Below, piece after piece: positions 1 through 6,593 of a DNA stretch of 8,236 nucleotides. Under the pieces are notes generated by a model. It had not been told where the DNA came from. It worked only from the letters and a program-made list of their open reading frames with translations, and made no database searches. Both the position numbers and the translations under genes were made by a program. Where the stretch lies: contig JAJXXG010000256.1 in assembly GCA_021781255.1 (NCBI GenBank), positions 1-8,236 on the forward strand, read 5' to 3'. Origin of the DNA: Acidobacteriota bacterium. Its GTDB lineage: Bacteria > Acidobacteriota > Terriglobia > Terriglobales > Acidobacteriaceae. The first letter of the stretch is position 1. Each line of letters begins with the position of its first letter.

Positions 1-1
1 C

Positions 2-187
2 AACCTCGGCATCAGCCTGCCCGGCACCTTTGAGGATCCCGTCGCCCCGGTCTATATCGACGGCAAGCTTTCCACTACGCTGCGCGGCGACACCATCGTC
101 GCCGAGTTCAAGCAGATGCTGGACCACTACGTTGAAACCCATTACGGCCAGCGCGCCAAGCAGGAAAAACTAGTCGGCGCGCGGTGA
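2..187 (+). CDS. ispG: C-terminal end of 4-hydroxy-3-methylbut-2-enyl diphosphate synthase (IspG/GcpE), truncated by the window edge
   Basis: Frame 2 is open from the first base to a TGA at 185-187 and encodes 61 residues beginning [20 protein letters not shown]. The pattern GISLPGT-x-E-x-P-x-APV-x-IDG, then TLRG, an amphipathic helix ([12 protein letters not shown]) and a THYG-like tail is what I recall from the C-terminus of the longer type of IspG, the iron-sulfur enzyme converting MEcPP to HMBPP in the methylerythritol phosphate pathway. The cluster-binding cysteines lie upstream and cannot be checked. The short basic tail after HYG looks species-specific. IspG supplies precursors for hopanoids and all other isoprenoids, which fits loosely with hpnJ at the far end of the window. 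Identification is from a short piece by memory of the family; the coding frame itself is well supported. Confidence 0.77.
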   Translation, partial: NLGISLPGTFEDPVAPVYIDGKLSTTLRGDTIVAEFKQMLDHYVETHYGQRAKQEKLVGAR

Positions 188-188
188 A

Positions 189-203
189 GCTTCTTCAGGA
201 AGC
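189..203 (+). other. Small hairpin directly after the ispG stop codon
   Basis: GCTTC (189-193) and GAAGC (199-203) form a perfect 5-bp stem with a 5-nt loop starting two bases after the ispG stop. No T-run follows, so it is not a typical intrinsic terminator; it could be a weak 3'-end structure or chance. The rest of the 188-291 gap shows no gene. Confidence 0.25.
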
Positions 204-269
204 GTTCGCATCGCATCTCGGATCCAGCAGTTGCTTCCATTTCCGCCCCCTTTCGCGCTACGCTGTTTC

Positions 270-291
270 AAAATTCTCCACGGAGATTTTT
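270..291 (+). promoter_or_regulatory. Hairpin that contains the ribosome binding site of the 292-813 gene
   Basis: TCTC (275-278) pairs with GAGA (283-286) around a CACG loop. After one T/T mismatch, AAAA (270-273) pairs with TTTT (288-291). The Shine-Dalgarno GGAG (282-285) lies in the loop and 3' arm, and the ATG at 292 sits directly against the stem base. The structure could act as a weak read-through terminator for ispG, as a translational gate for the next gene, or be fortuitous, since its core is only 4 bp. Confidence 0.3.
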
Positions 292-813
292 ATGACGTTG
301 AGCCGTTTGGCATGGCTGGCGATGTTTGTAGCCTGCGCCCCGGTGTCGGCGTTTGCTAAGACTCACATGGCCTGCGTGACCGCTGACCAAGCCTCGCAAA
401 TGCTCAACAAAGACATTTGCGTTTCCGTGCATGTCTATGATGTAGTTCGGCTTCCGGATGGCACGCGCTTTCTCGACGTCTGCTCGCCTGAGACCCCTGA
501 CAACAAATGCCGCTTCACCGTTATCAGCCTCTGGGAGGACCGCGACACCGTCGGCGATCTCAGAAAATACCGTGACGCCGATGTGCAGATTCGCGGCCTC
601 GTCCAATCCATGCACGGCCGCGCCGGCATGGTGCTCAGCCACGCCCGGCAGTTTTATGGAGGGCCGCCCAGGTTCAAGCCCAACCCTCTTCTCGCCCACG
701 GATTCAGCGCCGACCAGAGCCGCCCTCCCATCTACGATCCCAACCTGCGCCCGCAGGGTGGCCACCGGGCTTTCATGAATACCAGAGATACGGAAACGCT
801 GCCGGCGAAGTAA
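292..813 (+). CDS. Small exported protein, probably OB-fold-like, unknown function
   Basis: The 173-residue product begins at the ATG at 292, preceded by ACGGAGA (280-286) at good spacing. The frame opens further upstream, but those codons precede the signal peptide and lack a ribosome site. Residues 1-22 form a Sec signal peptide: Arg5, a hydrophobic stretch LAWLAMFVACAPVS, and an A-F-A cleavage site before Lys23. The mature part has four cysteines (about 28, 43, 64, 73) that could form two disulfides once exported. Its middle has alternating short strands ending in V-x-IRG-x-V, GRA-x-MVLSHARQF, a pattern like the last strands of an OB fold. The C-terminal 45 residues are rich in Pro, Gly and Arg and probably disordered. 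No catalytic motif is visible, so no function is assigned; the OB-fold reading is inference. It lies 104 bp after ispG and may be co-transcribed with it. Confidence 0.72.
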   Translation: MTLSRLAWLAMFVACAPVSAFAKTHMACVTADQASQMLNKDICVSVHVYDVVRLPDGTRFLDVCSPETPDNKCRFTVISLWEDRDTVGDLRKYRDADVQIRGLVQSMHGRAGMVLSHARQFYGGPPRFKPNPLLAHGFSADQSRPPIYDPNLRPQGGHRAFMNTRDTETLPAK

Positions 814-822
814 GTGCGCTTT

Positions 823-2100
823 TTAGAGATCTTCGAATGGCGACGCAAAGCGCGCGCCGTACCAGAGAATGCAGCACGCAATAACCAGCGAAACCAGCGT
901 GGCGCCCAAGCCCATGCTCAGGTTCGAGTGGTCGCTGATGGCGCCGATAATCTGCGGCGAAAAGGTGTCGCCGAAAGCGTGGATGCAGAAGAGGTTGACC
1001 GAAATGGCCGTGGCGCGGACAGCGCCGTTCACTGAGTTGACAATCGCGGCATTCAGCGGGCCTGTGTTGAGGAAGATGAAAAACTCCGCCAGAAAGAGCG
1101 CCGGGATCGTGAATGAACGGGGGCCAAAGAAAACCAGTACGCCAAACGGAATGGTAAGAACGACGCTCCAGAATGAGAGCAGGTAGAGGGCACGGTGGTC
1201 GGTGCGCAGCCAGCGATGCGCAATCCATCCGCCCGCAACGGTGCCGGCGATGCCGTCGACCACGGTAATGGCGCTCACCACCAGGCTGGCATTGGCTACA
1301 GAAAGCCCGTTGGTTCGGTGCAGAAACGTGGGCATCCACGCCGAAATTCCGCCCAGCGCAAAGGTAATCTCAGCCAGACCGAAAGTCGACGTGAGAAAAG
1401 CTGGATTCCTGAGAAGCTTGAAGAACTGGCTCGTGAATTCCGCAAAGGAACGCCACGACATTGTCCGCGCATCGGTCGGTCCGCCGCGATCGCAGGCGCC
1501 GCGCTCTGGCTCGCGTCCCCAGAACCCATAGAGCACGGCAACCAGCAGACCGGGAATCGCGCAAATCAGGAACGGGCTGCGCCAGCCCCACTGGCTGCCC
1601 ATTTCCCCGCCCGCCAAATAGCCCAGCGCTGCCCCTACAGGAATGGCAAGATAAAAAATCGAAAGAATGCGGTTGCGTTCGCGCTCGGGATAAAAATCGG
1701 CCAGCACGGCGGGAGCAAAGATGCCGAACGTGGCCTCGCCCACGCCCACCATCGCGCGCCTGAAGTAAAGGCTCCAGTAGCTGTGCACAAAGGCGGAGCC
1801 AAGCGTAGCCACGCTCCACAGCACCGCGCCCGTGATGATCAGCGGCTTGCGCCGGAACCAGTCGCCCAGCCAGCCGCTGGCCGGCGCCGCAATCATGTAG
1901 AAGAAGAACAGCGCCGTGGTCAGCGCGCCCATCTGCTGGTCAGTGGCGTGGAACTCCCGCTGGATCAGCGGTTGCGCGCCCGGCAGAATGTAGCGGTCGA
2001 TGTAGTTCAGCAGGTTCAGGGCCAGCAGCAGCGATATCGTGCCCAGGGCAGGGCTGGTGCGGCGGCACAGGCGTTGGGAAACTTTAGGCAATAGACTCAA
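823..2100 (-). CDS. Major facilitator superfamily transporter, Spinster (Spns) family
   Basis: This 425-residue protein has about twelve hydrophobic segments, the normal MFS size. The first membrane segment carries NLLNYIDRYILPG (Asp35, Arg36), the Spinster signature whose Asp-Arg pair is linked to proton coupling in bacterial homologues. Motif A follows as GWLGDWFRRK (residues 76-85). Residues about 148-164 read SIFYLAIPVGAALGYLAGG, also typical of Spinster proteins. A charged cytoplasmic loop near 192-225 separates the two halves. Eukaryotic Spns proteins export lysolipids and sphingosine-1-phosphate; bacterial substrates are mostly unknown, so the substrate here is open. No ATG is available near the N-terminus: an upstream in-frame stop lies at 2110-2112, and TTG at 2100 or 2091 are the candidate starts, without a convincing ribosome site. 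It lies 105 bp downstream of queF on the same strand and ends 9 bp from the convergent gene. Confidence 0.85.
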   Translation of the reverse strand: MSLLPKVSQRLCRRTSPALGTISLLLALNLLNYIDRYILPGAQPLIQREFHATDQQMGALTTALFFFYMIAAPASGWLGDWFRRKPLIITGAVLWSVATLGSAFVHSYWSLYFRRAMVGVGEATFGIFAPAVLADFYPERERNRILSIFYLAIPVGAALGYLAGGEMGSQWGWRSPFLICAIPGLLVAVLYGFWGREPERGACDRGGPTDARTMSWRSFAEFTSQFFKLLRNPAFLTSTFGLAEITFALGGISAWMPTFLHRTNGLSVANASLVVSAITVVDGIAGTVAGGWIAHRWLRTDHRALYLLSFWSVVLTIPFGVLVFFGPRSFTIPALFLAEFFIFLNTGPLNAAIVNSVNGAVRATAISVNLFCIHAFGDTFSPQIIGAISDHSNLSMGLGATLVSLVIACCILWYGARFASPFEDL

Positions 2101-2175
2101 ATCCCGTGGTTAGCGGCAAAAAACCGGGGACATCAACAAATATCACAACGGGCAATCGAAAGCCTACTATGGATG

Positions 2176-2195
2176 GCCAACCAATTCCTGTTGGC
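2176..2195 (-). other. Hairpin between queF and the MFS gene
   Basis: GCCAAC (2176-2181) and GTTGGC (2190-2195) form a perfect 6-bp stem with an 8-nt loop, 10 bases past the queF stop on the minus strand. No U-run follows on that strand, so termination would be weak at best. The remainder of the 2101-2205 gap contains no gene and no convincing promoter for the MFS gene that I can see. Confidence 0.3.
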
Positions 2196-2205
2196 GCTCA
2201 CGCGC

Positions 2206-2613
2206 TTACTGCCCCGAGGCAGAAGGCCGCGGCCAGCGCGCCTCCACGATGGTGCCGATTCCGCCGCGGGGCCTGAATTCGCCCTTCACGACAGCCCACA
2301 CCGGGTCGCAGGCCTTCACGATGTCTTCCAGAACCTGATTCACGATGTTTTCCTGAAAGATGCCCAGATTCCGATAGCTGAAGAGATACTCTTTCAGCGA
2401 CTTCAACTCCAGGCAGCGTTCCCGTGGCATGTAGCGAATGGTCAGCACCCCGAAGTCGGGCAGGCCGGTCTTGGGGCAGACTGAGGTCAGTTCCGGGTCG
2501 TCAATCTGGATCTCGTAGCCGGGAAACTGGTTTTGCCAGGTTTCAATCGCGGGAAAGGCAAAGTCGAGTCCGGCTTTGGCGTGTTCGTCGGTGTAGCGCG
2601 GTCGAGAGGCCAT
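2206..2613 (-). CDS. queF: NADPH-dependent 7-cyano-7-deazaguanine reductase (preQ1 synthase), single-domain QueF
   Basis: QueF reduces the nitrile of preQ0 to the amine of preQ1 in the cytoplasm, a step of tRNA queuosine biosynthesis. The 135-residue length matches the short, single-domain (Bacillus YkvM-like) type. The nucleophile motif is present as SVCPKTGLPDFG, with Cys46 and the general-acid Asp53 at the usual 7-residue spacing. The QueF signature follows as ELKSLKEY (Glu69-Tyr76). Further on, YRNLGIFQEN has Glu88 aligned with the conserved substrate-binding Glu, but Gln87 stands where Bacillus QueF has a histidine (41 residues after the Cys in both). The start is the ATG at 2611-2613. 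No Shine-Dalgarno is visible before it, but a TACAAT box sits 7 bases upstream, so the mRNA may be leaderless. No other queuosine gene is in the window; the downstream MFS gene lies 105 bp away on the same strand. Confidence 0.93.
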   Translation of the reverse strand: MASRPRYTDEHAKAGLDFAFPAIETWQNQFPGYEIQIDDPELTSVCPKTGLPDFGVLTIRYMPRERCLELKSLKEYLFSYRNLGIFQENIVNQVLEDIVKACDPVWAVVKGEFRPRGGIGTIVEARWPRPSASGQ

Positions 2614-2619
2614 AGCAGT

Positions 2620-2625
2620 ATTGTA
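2620..2625 (-). promoter_or_regulatory. Possible -10 box for queF (leaderless start)
   Basis: On the minus strand this reads TACAAT, 5 of 6 matches to the TATAAT consensus. Transcription starting about 7 bases further on would begin at the A of the queF ATG (2613). No good -35 is visible around 2642-2649, so the call rests on the -10 box and the absence of a Shine-Dalgarno. Confidence 0.35.
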
Positions 2626-2676
2626 CGAGTCGCGGGAAGCTCCGCCGCGGCTGTGAAATCTACATTGTTCTGCTTC

Positions 2677-2704
2677 TTAAACAAGCTTTTGGGTCTTATA
2701 TACT
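2677..2704 (+). promoter_or_regulatory. Possible promoter of the adaptor-TPR-TolC operon
   Basis: In the AT-richer 2614-2720 divergent region, TATACT (2699-2704, 5 of 6 matches to the -10 consensus, within TATATACT) follows a poor -35-like TTAAAC (2677-2682) at 16 bp. Transcription would start near 2711, leaving at most about 10 bases before the ATG at 2721. It is the best -10 candidate in this gap; the -35 match is weak (3 of 6). Confidence 0.4.
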
Positions 2705-2720
2705 GACCTTGGTTACCCGA

Positions 2721-3959
2721 ATGATTCGAGAGCGCAAGCAAACCGTCCGGCTCTGGTTTTGGAGAAGTTCGGCCATCCTCGTAGTGATTGTGTTTTTCAC
2801 GGCCCGCTATCTTCTGCGGGAGCGATTGCCGGTGCGACTGGCGCGGGTGGAGCACGCGACGCTGCAGAACACGGTCAGCACCAACGGGCGCGTGGAACCC
2901 GTGGTGAACTACCCGTTTTATAGCCCCCTCGCAACCAGAGTGAAAGCGGTCTACGCACAGGAAGGCGACGTGGTCCGGCCCGGCAAGCTGCTCCTGACAC
3001 TCGACGACGTGGAAGCGCGGTCACGGGTGGCAAACGCCGAAAGCGGTGTCAAGTCGGCGCAAGCCGCGCTCGAGGCCGCCACGCACAACGGGACACTCGC
3101 AGAGCGGCAGGCGGCCGCGGCAGAGGTTGAACAGGACCGGCTGGCACTGAGCCAGGCGCGGTACAATCTCGACGCGCTTACGAAATTAGCCACCACGGGC
3201 GCCGCCTCGCAGGGCGAGGTGGTCGCTGCGCGACAGCAGCTTGAGACGGCGCAGGCAAGCCTGAACGCGGCGCAACAAAGAGCCGAGCACCGCTACTCTT
3301 CCGATGAGGTAGCGCGCGCAGAGGCCGCACTAGGTGACGCTGAAGCAGCGTTGGCGGCCGCGCGGAACATTGAGGCCCAAACATCTATCTACGCGCCCAT
3401 CGACGGAACCATCTACACCTTGGACGCTGCCCCGGGGGAATATGCTGAAGCAGGCAAATTACTGCTCCAGATGGCTGATCTCAACAATGAACGGGTGCGC
3501 GCCTATTTTGATGAGCCTGATTTGGGCCGCCTGGCTGTAGGACAGAAAGTCTTGGTCCGCTGGGACGCAAAGCCTGGCCGCGAGTGGCACGGCCACATCG
3601 CCCGCCTTCCCGTCGCCGTGGTCACTTATACCACGCGCAACGTGGGTGAGGTTCTGGTCGACTTCGACGATGCTGAAGACGGCTTGCTGCCCGATACCAA
3701 TGTCACTGTCACTGTGACCATTTCCACCGAGCCCAGTACCCTTAGCATGCCGCGCGAGGCGCTGCACGAACAAAACGGAAAATACTTCGTCTACAAGGTC
3801 GCTCGCAGCGAGTTGATACGTGTCCCGGTCACGATCGGAACGTCCAATCTGACGCAGGTTTCCATTCTCTCCGGACTCGAGGACGGCGACACGGTGGCCA
3901 CCGGAACAGCCAACGGGCAGCCCTTGCAGGAGGGCGTACCAATCAAGGAAGCACGGTGA
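2721..3959 (+). CDS. Periplasmic adaptor (membrane fusion protein, HlyD/MacA-like), membrane-anchored
   Basis: The 412-residue product has the full order of an adaptor for a tripartite efflux or secretion system. Residues 11-32 are one N-terminal membrane anchor after a basic start (MIRERK). A first lipoyl half follows near 64-97 (SPLATRVKAV...EGDVVRPGKLLLTLDD). Residues about 97-215 are a long Ala/Gln/Glu-rich coiled coil, the hairpin that meets the outer-membrane channel. The second lipoyl half is near 221-250 (YAPIDGTIY...GKLLLQMADL), then a beta-barrel with VGQKVLVRWDAKPG and a membrane-proximal region starting MPREAL near 340. The start is uncertain: ATG 2721 is preferred, TTG 2709 is in frame, and neither has a clear ribosome site. 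The gene overlaps the next by GTGA, so the operon is translationally coupled. The family partner, an RND or ABC permease, is missing from the window, so the substrate cannot be named. Confidence 0.88.
   Translation: MIRERKQTVRLWFWRSSAILVVIVFFTARYLLRERLPVRLARVEHATLQNTVSTNGRVEPVVNYPFYSPLATRVKAVYAQEGDVVRPGKLLLTLDDVEARSRVANAESGVKSAQAALEAATHNGTLAERQAAAAEVEQDRLALSQARYNLDALTKLATTGAASQGEVVAARQQLETAQASLNAAQQRAEHRYSSDEVARAEAALGDAEAALAAARNIEAQTSIYAPIDGTIYTLDAAPGEYAEAGKLLLQMADLNNERVRAYFDEPDLGRLAVGQKVLVRWDAKPGREWHGHIARLPVAVVTYTTRNVGEVLVDFDDAEDGLLPDTNVTVTVTISTEPSTLSMPREALHEQNGKYFVYKVARSELIRVPVTIGTSNLTQVSILSGLEDGDTVATGTANGQPLQEGVPIKEAR
3945..3949 (+). promoter_or_regulatory. Ribosome binding site supporting the GTG start at 3956
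   Basis: AAGGA lies 6 bases before a GTG that overlaps the TGA stop of the adaptor gene (GTGA, 3956-3959). This supports coupled initiation at 3956 over start codons further downstream in the TPR gene. Confidence 0.55.
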
Positions 3960-5101
3960 GCGGGTTGCCGGTTACAGTCCCTGCGCTCCTCGCGCAGAAC
4001 CAAAATTCATTTGCCCAGGTGAAGAATCTGCAAGGTGGCATTTGCTCCCGCACCAGCGACGAAGATCTGTCGCAAGGGGCGCCTGAGAGGACCAAGCCAC
4101 GCGGCGTGCGTGCCGGTGGGTTCACCTGTTCCGGTTCTGCCGTAGCGGCATGGCTGCTGATGGCTGTCGCAACTTTGGCATTCGCGCAAACTCCTGCCGT
4201 TATCCTTACCCAGGCCAATGCGGCATTGCAGGCCGGCGAGGCCGACCGGGCGCTCGTCCTACTCGCGCAGTTTCCCGCGTCTGGCCAGGGCGCCGCCGAA
4301 GCCCAGAATCTTCAGTGCCGCGTGCGATTTGCCCTGCAGCAATGGGATGCTGCGGTCAAAGCGTGCGAACAGGCCGTGCGCCTCGACGGATCGAACTCCA
4401 GTTTTCACATGTGGCTTGGCCGTGCCTTGGGCGAGAAGGCAAACCGCGCATCCTTCTTCACTGCATTCAGTCTCGGTAAGCGCGTGCGCACTGAATTTGA
4501 AGAAGCGGTACGGCTCGATCCACGCAATGCCGCGGCGCTCTCCGATCTCGGCGACTTTTACAAGGACGCTCCCGGCATCGTCGGGGGTGGCATGGACAAG
4601 GCAGAGTCCGTCGCCGAACAACTTGATCGGGTTGATCCCGCGCGTGCGCACCAACTGCGCGGCGAGATTGCCGAAGCCCGCAAAGACTACGGCACGGCTG
4701 AACGAGAGTTCAAGCAGGCAATTGCCGCAAGCCCCCATCCTGCCAGCCAGTGGACGGTTCTCGCCAGCTTCTACCGCCGCCGTCAACGCTGGACTGAAAT
4801 GGAAGCTGCAGTCCAAAGCTGCGCCAATGTGGCGGCGCACGATCAACACTCGGGCGTGGCCCTGTACGACGGCGCGGGTGTGCTCATCGGGGCAGGCTGG
4901 GATCCTTCGCTTGCCGCAAAAATGCTTGAAGATTATCTGGCAAGTTCATCCATGACTGAGGAAGGCCCTGCGTTTATCGCCCACATTCGCCTCGGGCGTC
5001 TCAAGCAACGGCTTGGCGATGCTGCCGGCGCAACGCGCGAGTTCGCCGCCGCCTCCGCATTGGCGCACGAATATAATCCGGCTCAGGATTCCAAAGCGTG
5101 A
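3956..5101 (+). CDS. Exported or membrane-anchored tetratricopeptide repeat (TPR) protein of an efflux-type operon
   Basis: The 381-residue reading begins at a GTG overlapping the previous stop, with AAGGA upstream. Residues about 61-77 (SAVAAWLLMAVATLAFA, then QTP) look like a signal peptide core with an A-F-A cleavage site, but lie behind roughly 50 polar residues. Either this is an internal anchor with a long cytoplasmic tail, or translation starts later, for example at GTG 4106 (residue 51), giving a normal signal peptide. The rest is helical, with TPR-like units: LTQANAALQAGEADRALVLL, then a unit with WDAAVKACEQAVRLDGSNSS, then FEEAVRLDPRNAAALSDLGD, DYGTAEREFKQAIAASPHPA, and a last unit near residues 345-370. 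The segment GRALGEKANRASFF...APGIVGGGMDKAE resembles a recurrent bacterial TPR subfamily. TPRs bind proteins; here the likely partners are the flanking adaptor and channel. The gene sits where a pump gene is usual. No enzyme motif is seen. Confidence 0.82.
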   Translation: MSGLPVTVPALLAQNQNSFAQVKNLQGGICSRTSDEDLSQGAPERTKPRGVRAGGFTCSGSAVAAWLLMAVATLAFAQTPAVILTQANAALQAGEADRALVLLAQFPASGQGAAEAQNLQCRVRFALQQWDAAVKACEQAVRLDGSNSSFHMWLGRALGEKANRASFFTAFSLGKRVRTEFEEAVRLDPRNAAALSDLGDFYKDAPGIVGGGMDKAESVAEQLDRVDPARAHQLRGEIAEARKDYGTAEREFKQAIAASPHPASQWTVLASFYRRRQRWTEMEAAVQSCANVAAHDQHSGVALYDGAGVLIGAGWDPSLAAKMLEDYLASSSMTEEGPAFIAHIRLGRLKQRLGDAAGATREFAAASALAHEYNPAQDSKA

Positions 5102-5114
5102 CCTTGGAATGCAA

Positions 5115-6455
5115 ATGAAGACCTCACAAAAATCGCGCGTCGCCTGGGCACCGGTTCTCGCCTGCCTGGCGCTTATCGCCACCCCTGCTATGGCCGCGGC
5201 GCAGGTCTCGCTCACCTTCGTAGTGGAACTGGCCCAGAAGAACAGCGCAGCGGTGCGGCTGAGCCAGGCCGACGTGCAAAAAGCCTCAGCGCAGCTGGGA
5301 CAAAGCCTCGATGCTTTCATCCCTTCGGTTTCGTTTGGATCTGGATTGCCGGCGTTCCCCGAGGTCGGATTTACCGGCTCCCTGCCCACCGTATGGGACA
5401 GCACCATCCAGTCCATGGTCTTCAGCATGCCGCAAATCCGTTATGTTCAGGCGGCGCGCGCGGCCTTGCAGGCGGCGCGGCTTTCGCTCAAGGACGCCCG
5501 TGAGCAAGTCGCGCTCGACGCCTCTACAGCCTACATCGAGCTCGATACGGTTAACTTCGAACTCGAAGCCGCGCGGCAGCAGGAGCAGGATGCGGCGCGT
5601 TTGGTGGCCATTGAGGAGCAGCGGACCGAGGCCGGCGTCGCCCCCCTCAGCGAGTTGTTGCAGGCGCAGTTGACGGCCGCACAACTGAAGCTGAGGCGCC
5701 TGCACCTCGAAACCCGCACGGCCGCGCTTTCCAAACAGCTTGCGGTGCTCACTGGCCTGCCCGTGGGTTCCATTACGCCCGATCACGCCAGCATTCCCGA
5801 GATACCGGCCGTCACCGCGAACGAGCCCGCGCTTTCGACATCAGCCATCGATTCGGCGCAGGCGCTGGCGCATTCCAGAGCGTTTGTTGCCAGGGGCGAT
5901 CAGGAGCATCAGTGGTTCATGCCCGAGATTTCCTTCGGAGCTATCTACAACCGCAATACCACGTTGTTGAACGACATCAATTCCTATTACGCCCGTCCTC
6001 TTCCAGCCAATAACTTCAGCACCGGATTCAACATCCGCATCCCGATCTTTGACGCCGGTCTCCACTCGAAAGCCAAAGAGTCCGCTGCTGAAGCACTGCG
6101 CGCCAGGGTTGAGGCCGAACAGGCTCAGCAACAGAACGATATTCAAATTACCGAACTGACCGCGAGCCTGCGCGAGCTTGATGCGCAGGCCGAGATTGCG
6201 AGTCTCAAGCAGCAGATCGCCGGCGAACAGTTGAAGAGCGTGCTTGCGCAACTGGAATTGGGCAACGGCGCCGGCAACGCTCCCGGCGCGCCGCCACAGC
6301 TTTCTCCCACAGCGGAGCAGCAGGCGCGCATTGATGAGCGTCAAAAGTACCAGGACGCGCTCGATGCGGCACTCGACCTGAGCAAAACACGGTTGAACCT
6401 CCTCCGCGCACTCGGCCACATGCAGGACTGGTTAAACGAGCTGCGCAGCAAATAG
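5115..6455 (+). CDS. TolC-family outer-membrane efflux channel
   Basis: From ATG 5115 the product has 446 residues, normal for the family; ATG 5109 (two residues longer) is an equal choice with TTGGA nearby. An in-frame ATG at 5013 would overlap the TPR gene by 89 bp and bury the signal peptide, so it was rejected. Residues 1-27 are a Sec signal peptide (MKTSQKSR, hydrophobic LACLALIA, then PAMA before AAQ). The mature protein shows two similar halves of long Ala/Gln/Glu-rich helices, as in TolC: the first with SLTFVVELAQKNSAAVRLSQ and later VALDASTAYIELDTVNFELE; the second with ISFGAIYNRNT, then FNIRIPIFDAG (a typical start of the second strand pair) and helices to LNLLRALGHM. A Gly/Pro-rich insert (GNGAGNAPGAPP) interrupts the last helical pair. 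It would form the trimeric outer-membrane duct docking on the adaptor encoded two genes upstream, and is 13 bp after the TPR gene. Confidence 0.9.
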   Translation: MKTSQKSRVAWAPVLACLALIATPAMAAAQVSLTFVVELAQKNSAAVRLSQADVQKASAQLGQSLDAFIPSVSFGSGLPAFPEVGFTGSLPTVWDSTIQSMVFSMPQIRYVQAARAALQAARLSLKDAREQVALDASTAYIELDTVNFELEAARQQEQDAARLVAIEEQRTEAGVAPLSELLQAQLTAAQLKLRRLHLETRTAALSKQLAVLTGLPVGSITPDHASIPEIPAVTANEPALSTSAIDSAQALAHSRAFVARGDQEHQWFMPEISFGAIYNRNTTLLNDINSYYARPLPANNFSTGFNIRIPIFDAGLHSKAKESAAEALRARVEAEQAQQQNDIQITELTASLRELDAQAEIASLKQQIAGEQLKSVLAQLELGNGAGNAPGAPPQLSPTAEQQARIDERQKYQDALDAALDLSKTRLNLLRALGHMQDWLNELRSK

Positions 6456-6593
6456 GTCAGGCCGGGAACCTCAACCTTAACCCTCCTACCGCTCTTCTCA
6501 TCCTCTCTTCGCGCAAAAACTGCGTTGATTCTGCTGGGTTTATTCTTCCGTCGCGCCGGCCTCCGCAAGCAATCCGGCCGCTTCGCCTTTCCC

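Noticed and set aside
184..291. GTG start at 184 for the exported protein, overlapping the ispG stop
   Set aside because: The added residues precede a clear signal peptide, and the ATG at 292 has a good Shine-Dalgarno at correct spacing.
1195..2094. 299-codon plus-strand frame opposite the MFS gene
   Set aside because: Its composition is rich in Arg, Ala, Gln and His with no hydrophobic core, typical of an antisense shadow. The minus-strand MFS protein has clear family motifs.
823..2613. queF and the MFS gene as a queuosine-precursor salvage and uptake pair
   Set aside because: Known preQ0/preQ1 transporters are YhhQ or ECF types, while this carrier has Spinster motifs. The 105-bp gap with a hairpin does not suggest tight coupling.
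3701..3721. Short tandem-like GTCACT repeat
   Set aside because: It encodes an alternating Val-Thr beta strand (VTVTVT) in the adaptor, so protein coding explains it.
5013..5114. Earlier in-frame start for the TolC gene
   Set aside because: It would overlap the TPR gene by 89 bp and place about 34 residues before an obvious signal peptide; ATG 5109 or 5115 fits better.
5154..5166. Lipobox-like V-L-A-C in the TolC protein signal region
   Set aside because: The hydrophobic core continues past the cysteine and ends in a clear A-M-A signal peptidase I site, so lipoprotein processing is unlikely.
6555..6578. GCCGG/CCGGC hairpin in the gap before hpnJ as a terminator of the TolC operon
   Set aside because: The stem is 5 bp with a 14-base loop and no T-run; a nearby CGCA/TGCG stem at 6512-6524 is even weaker.
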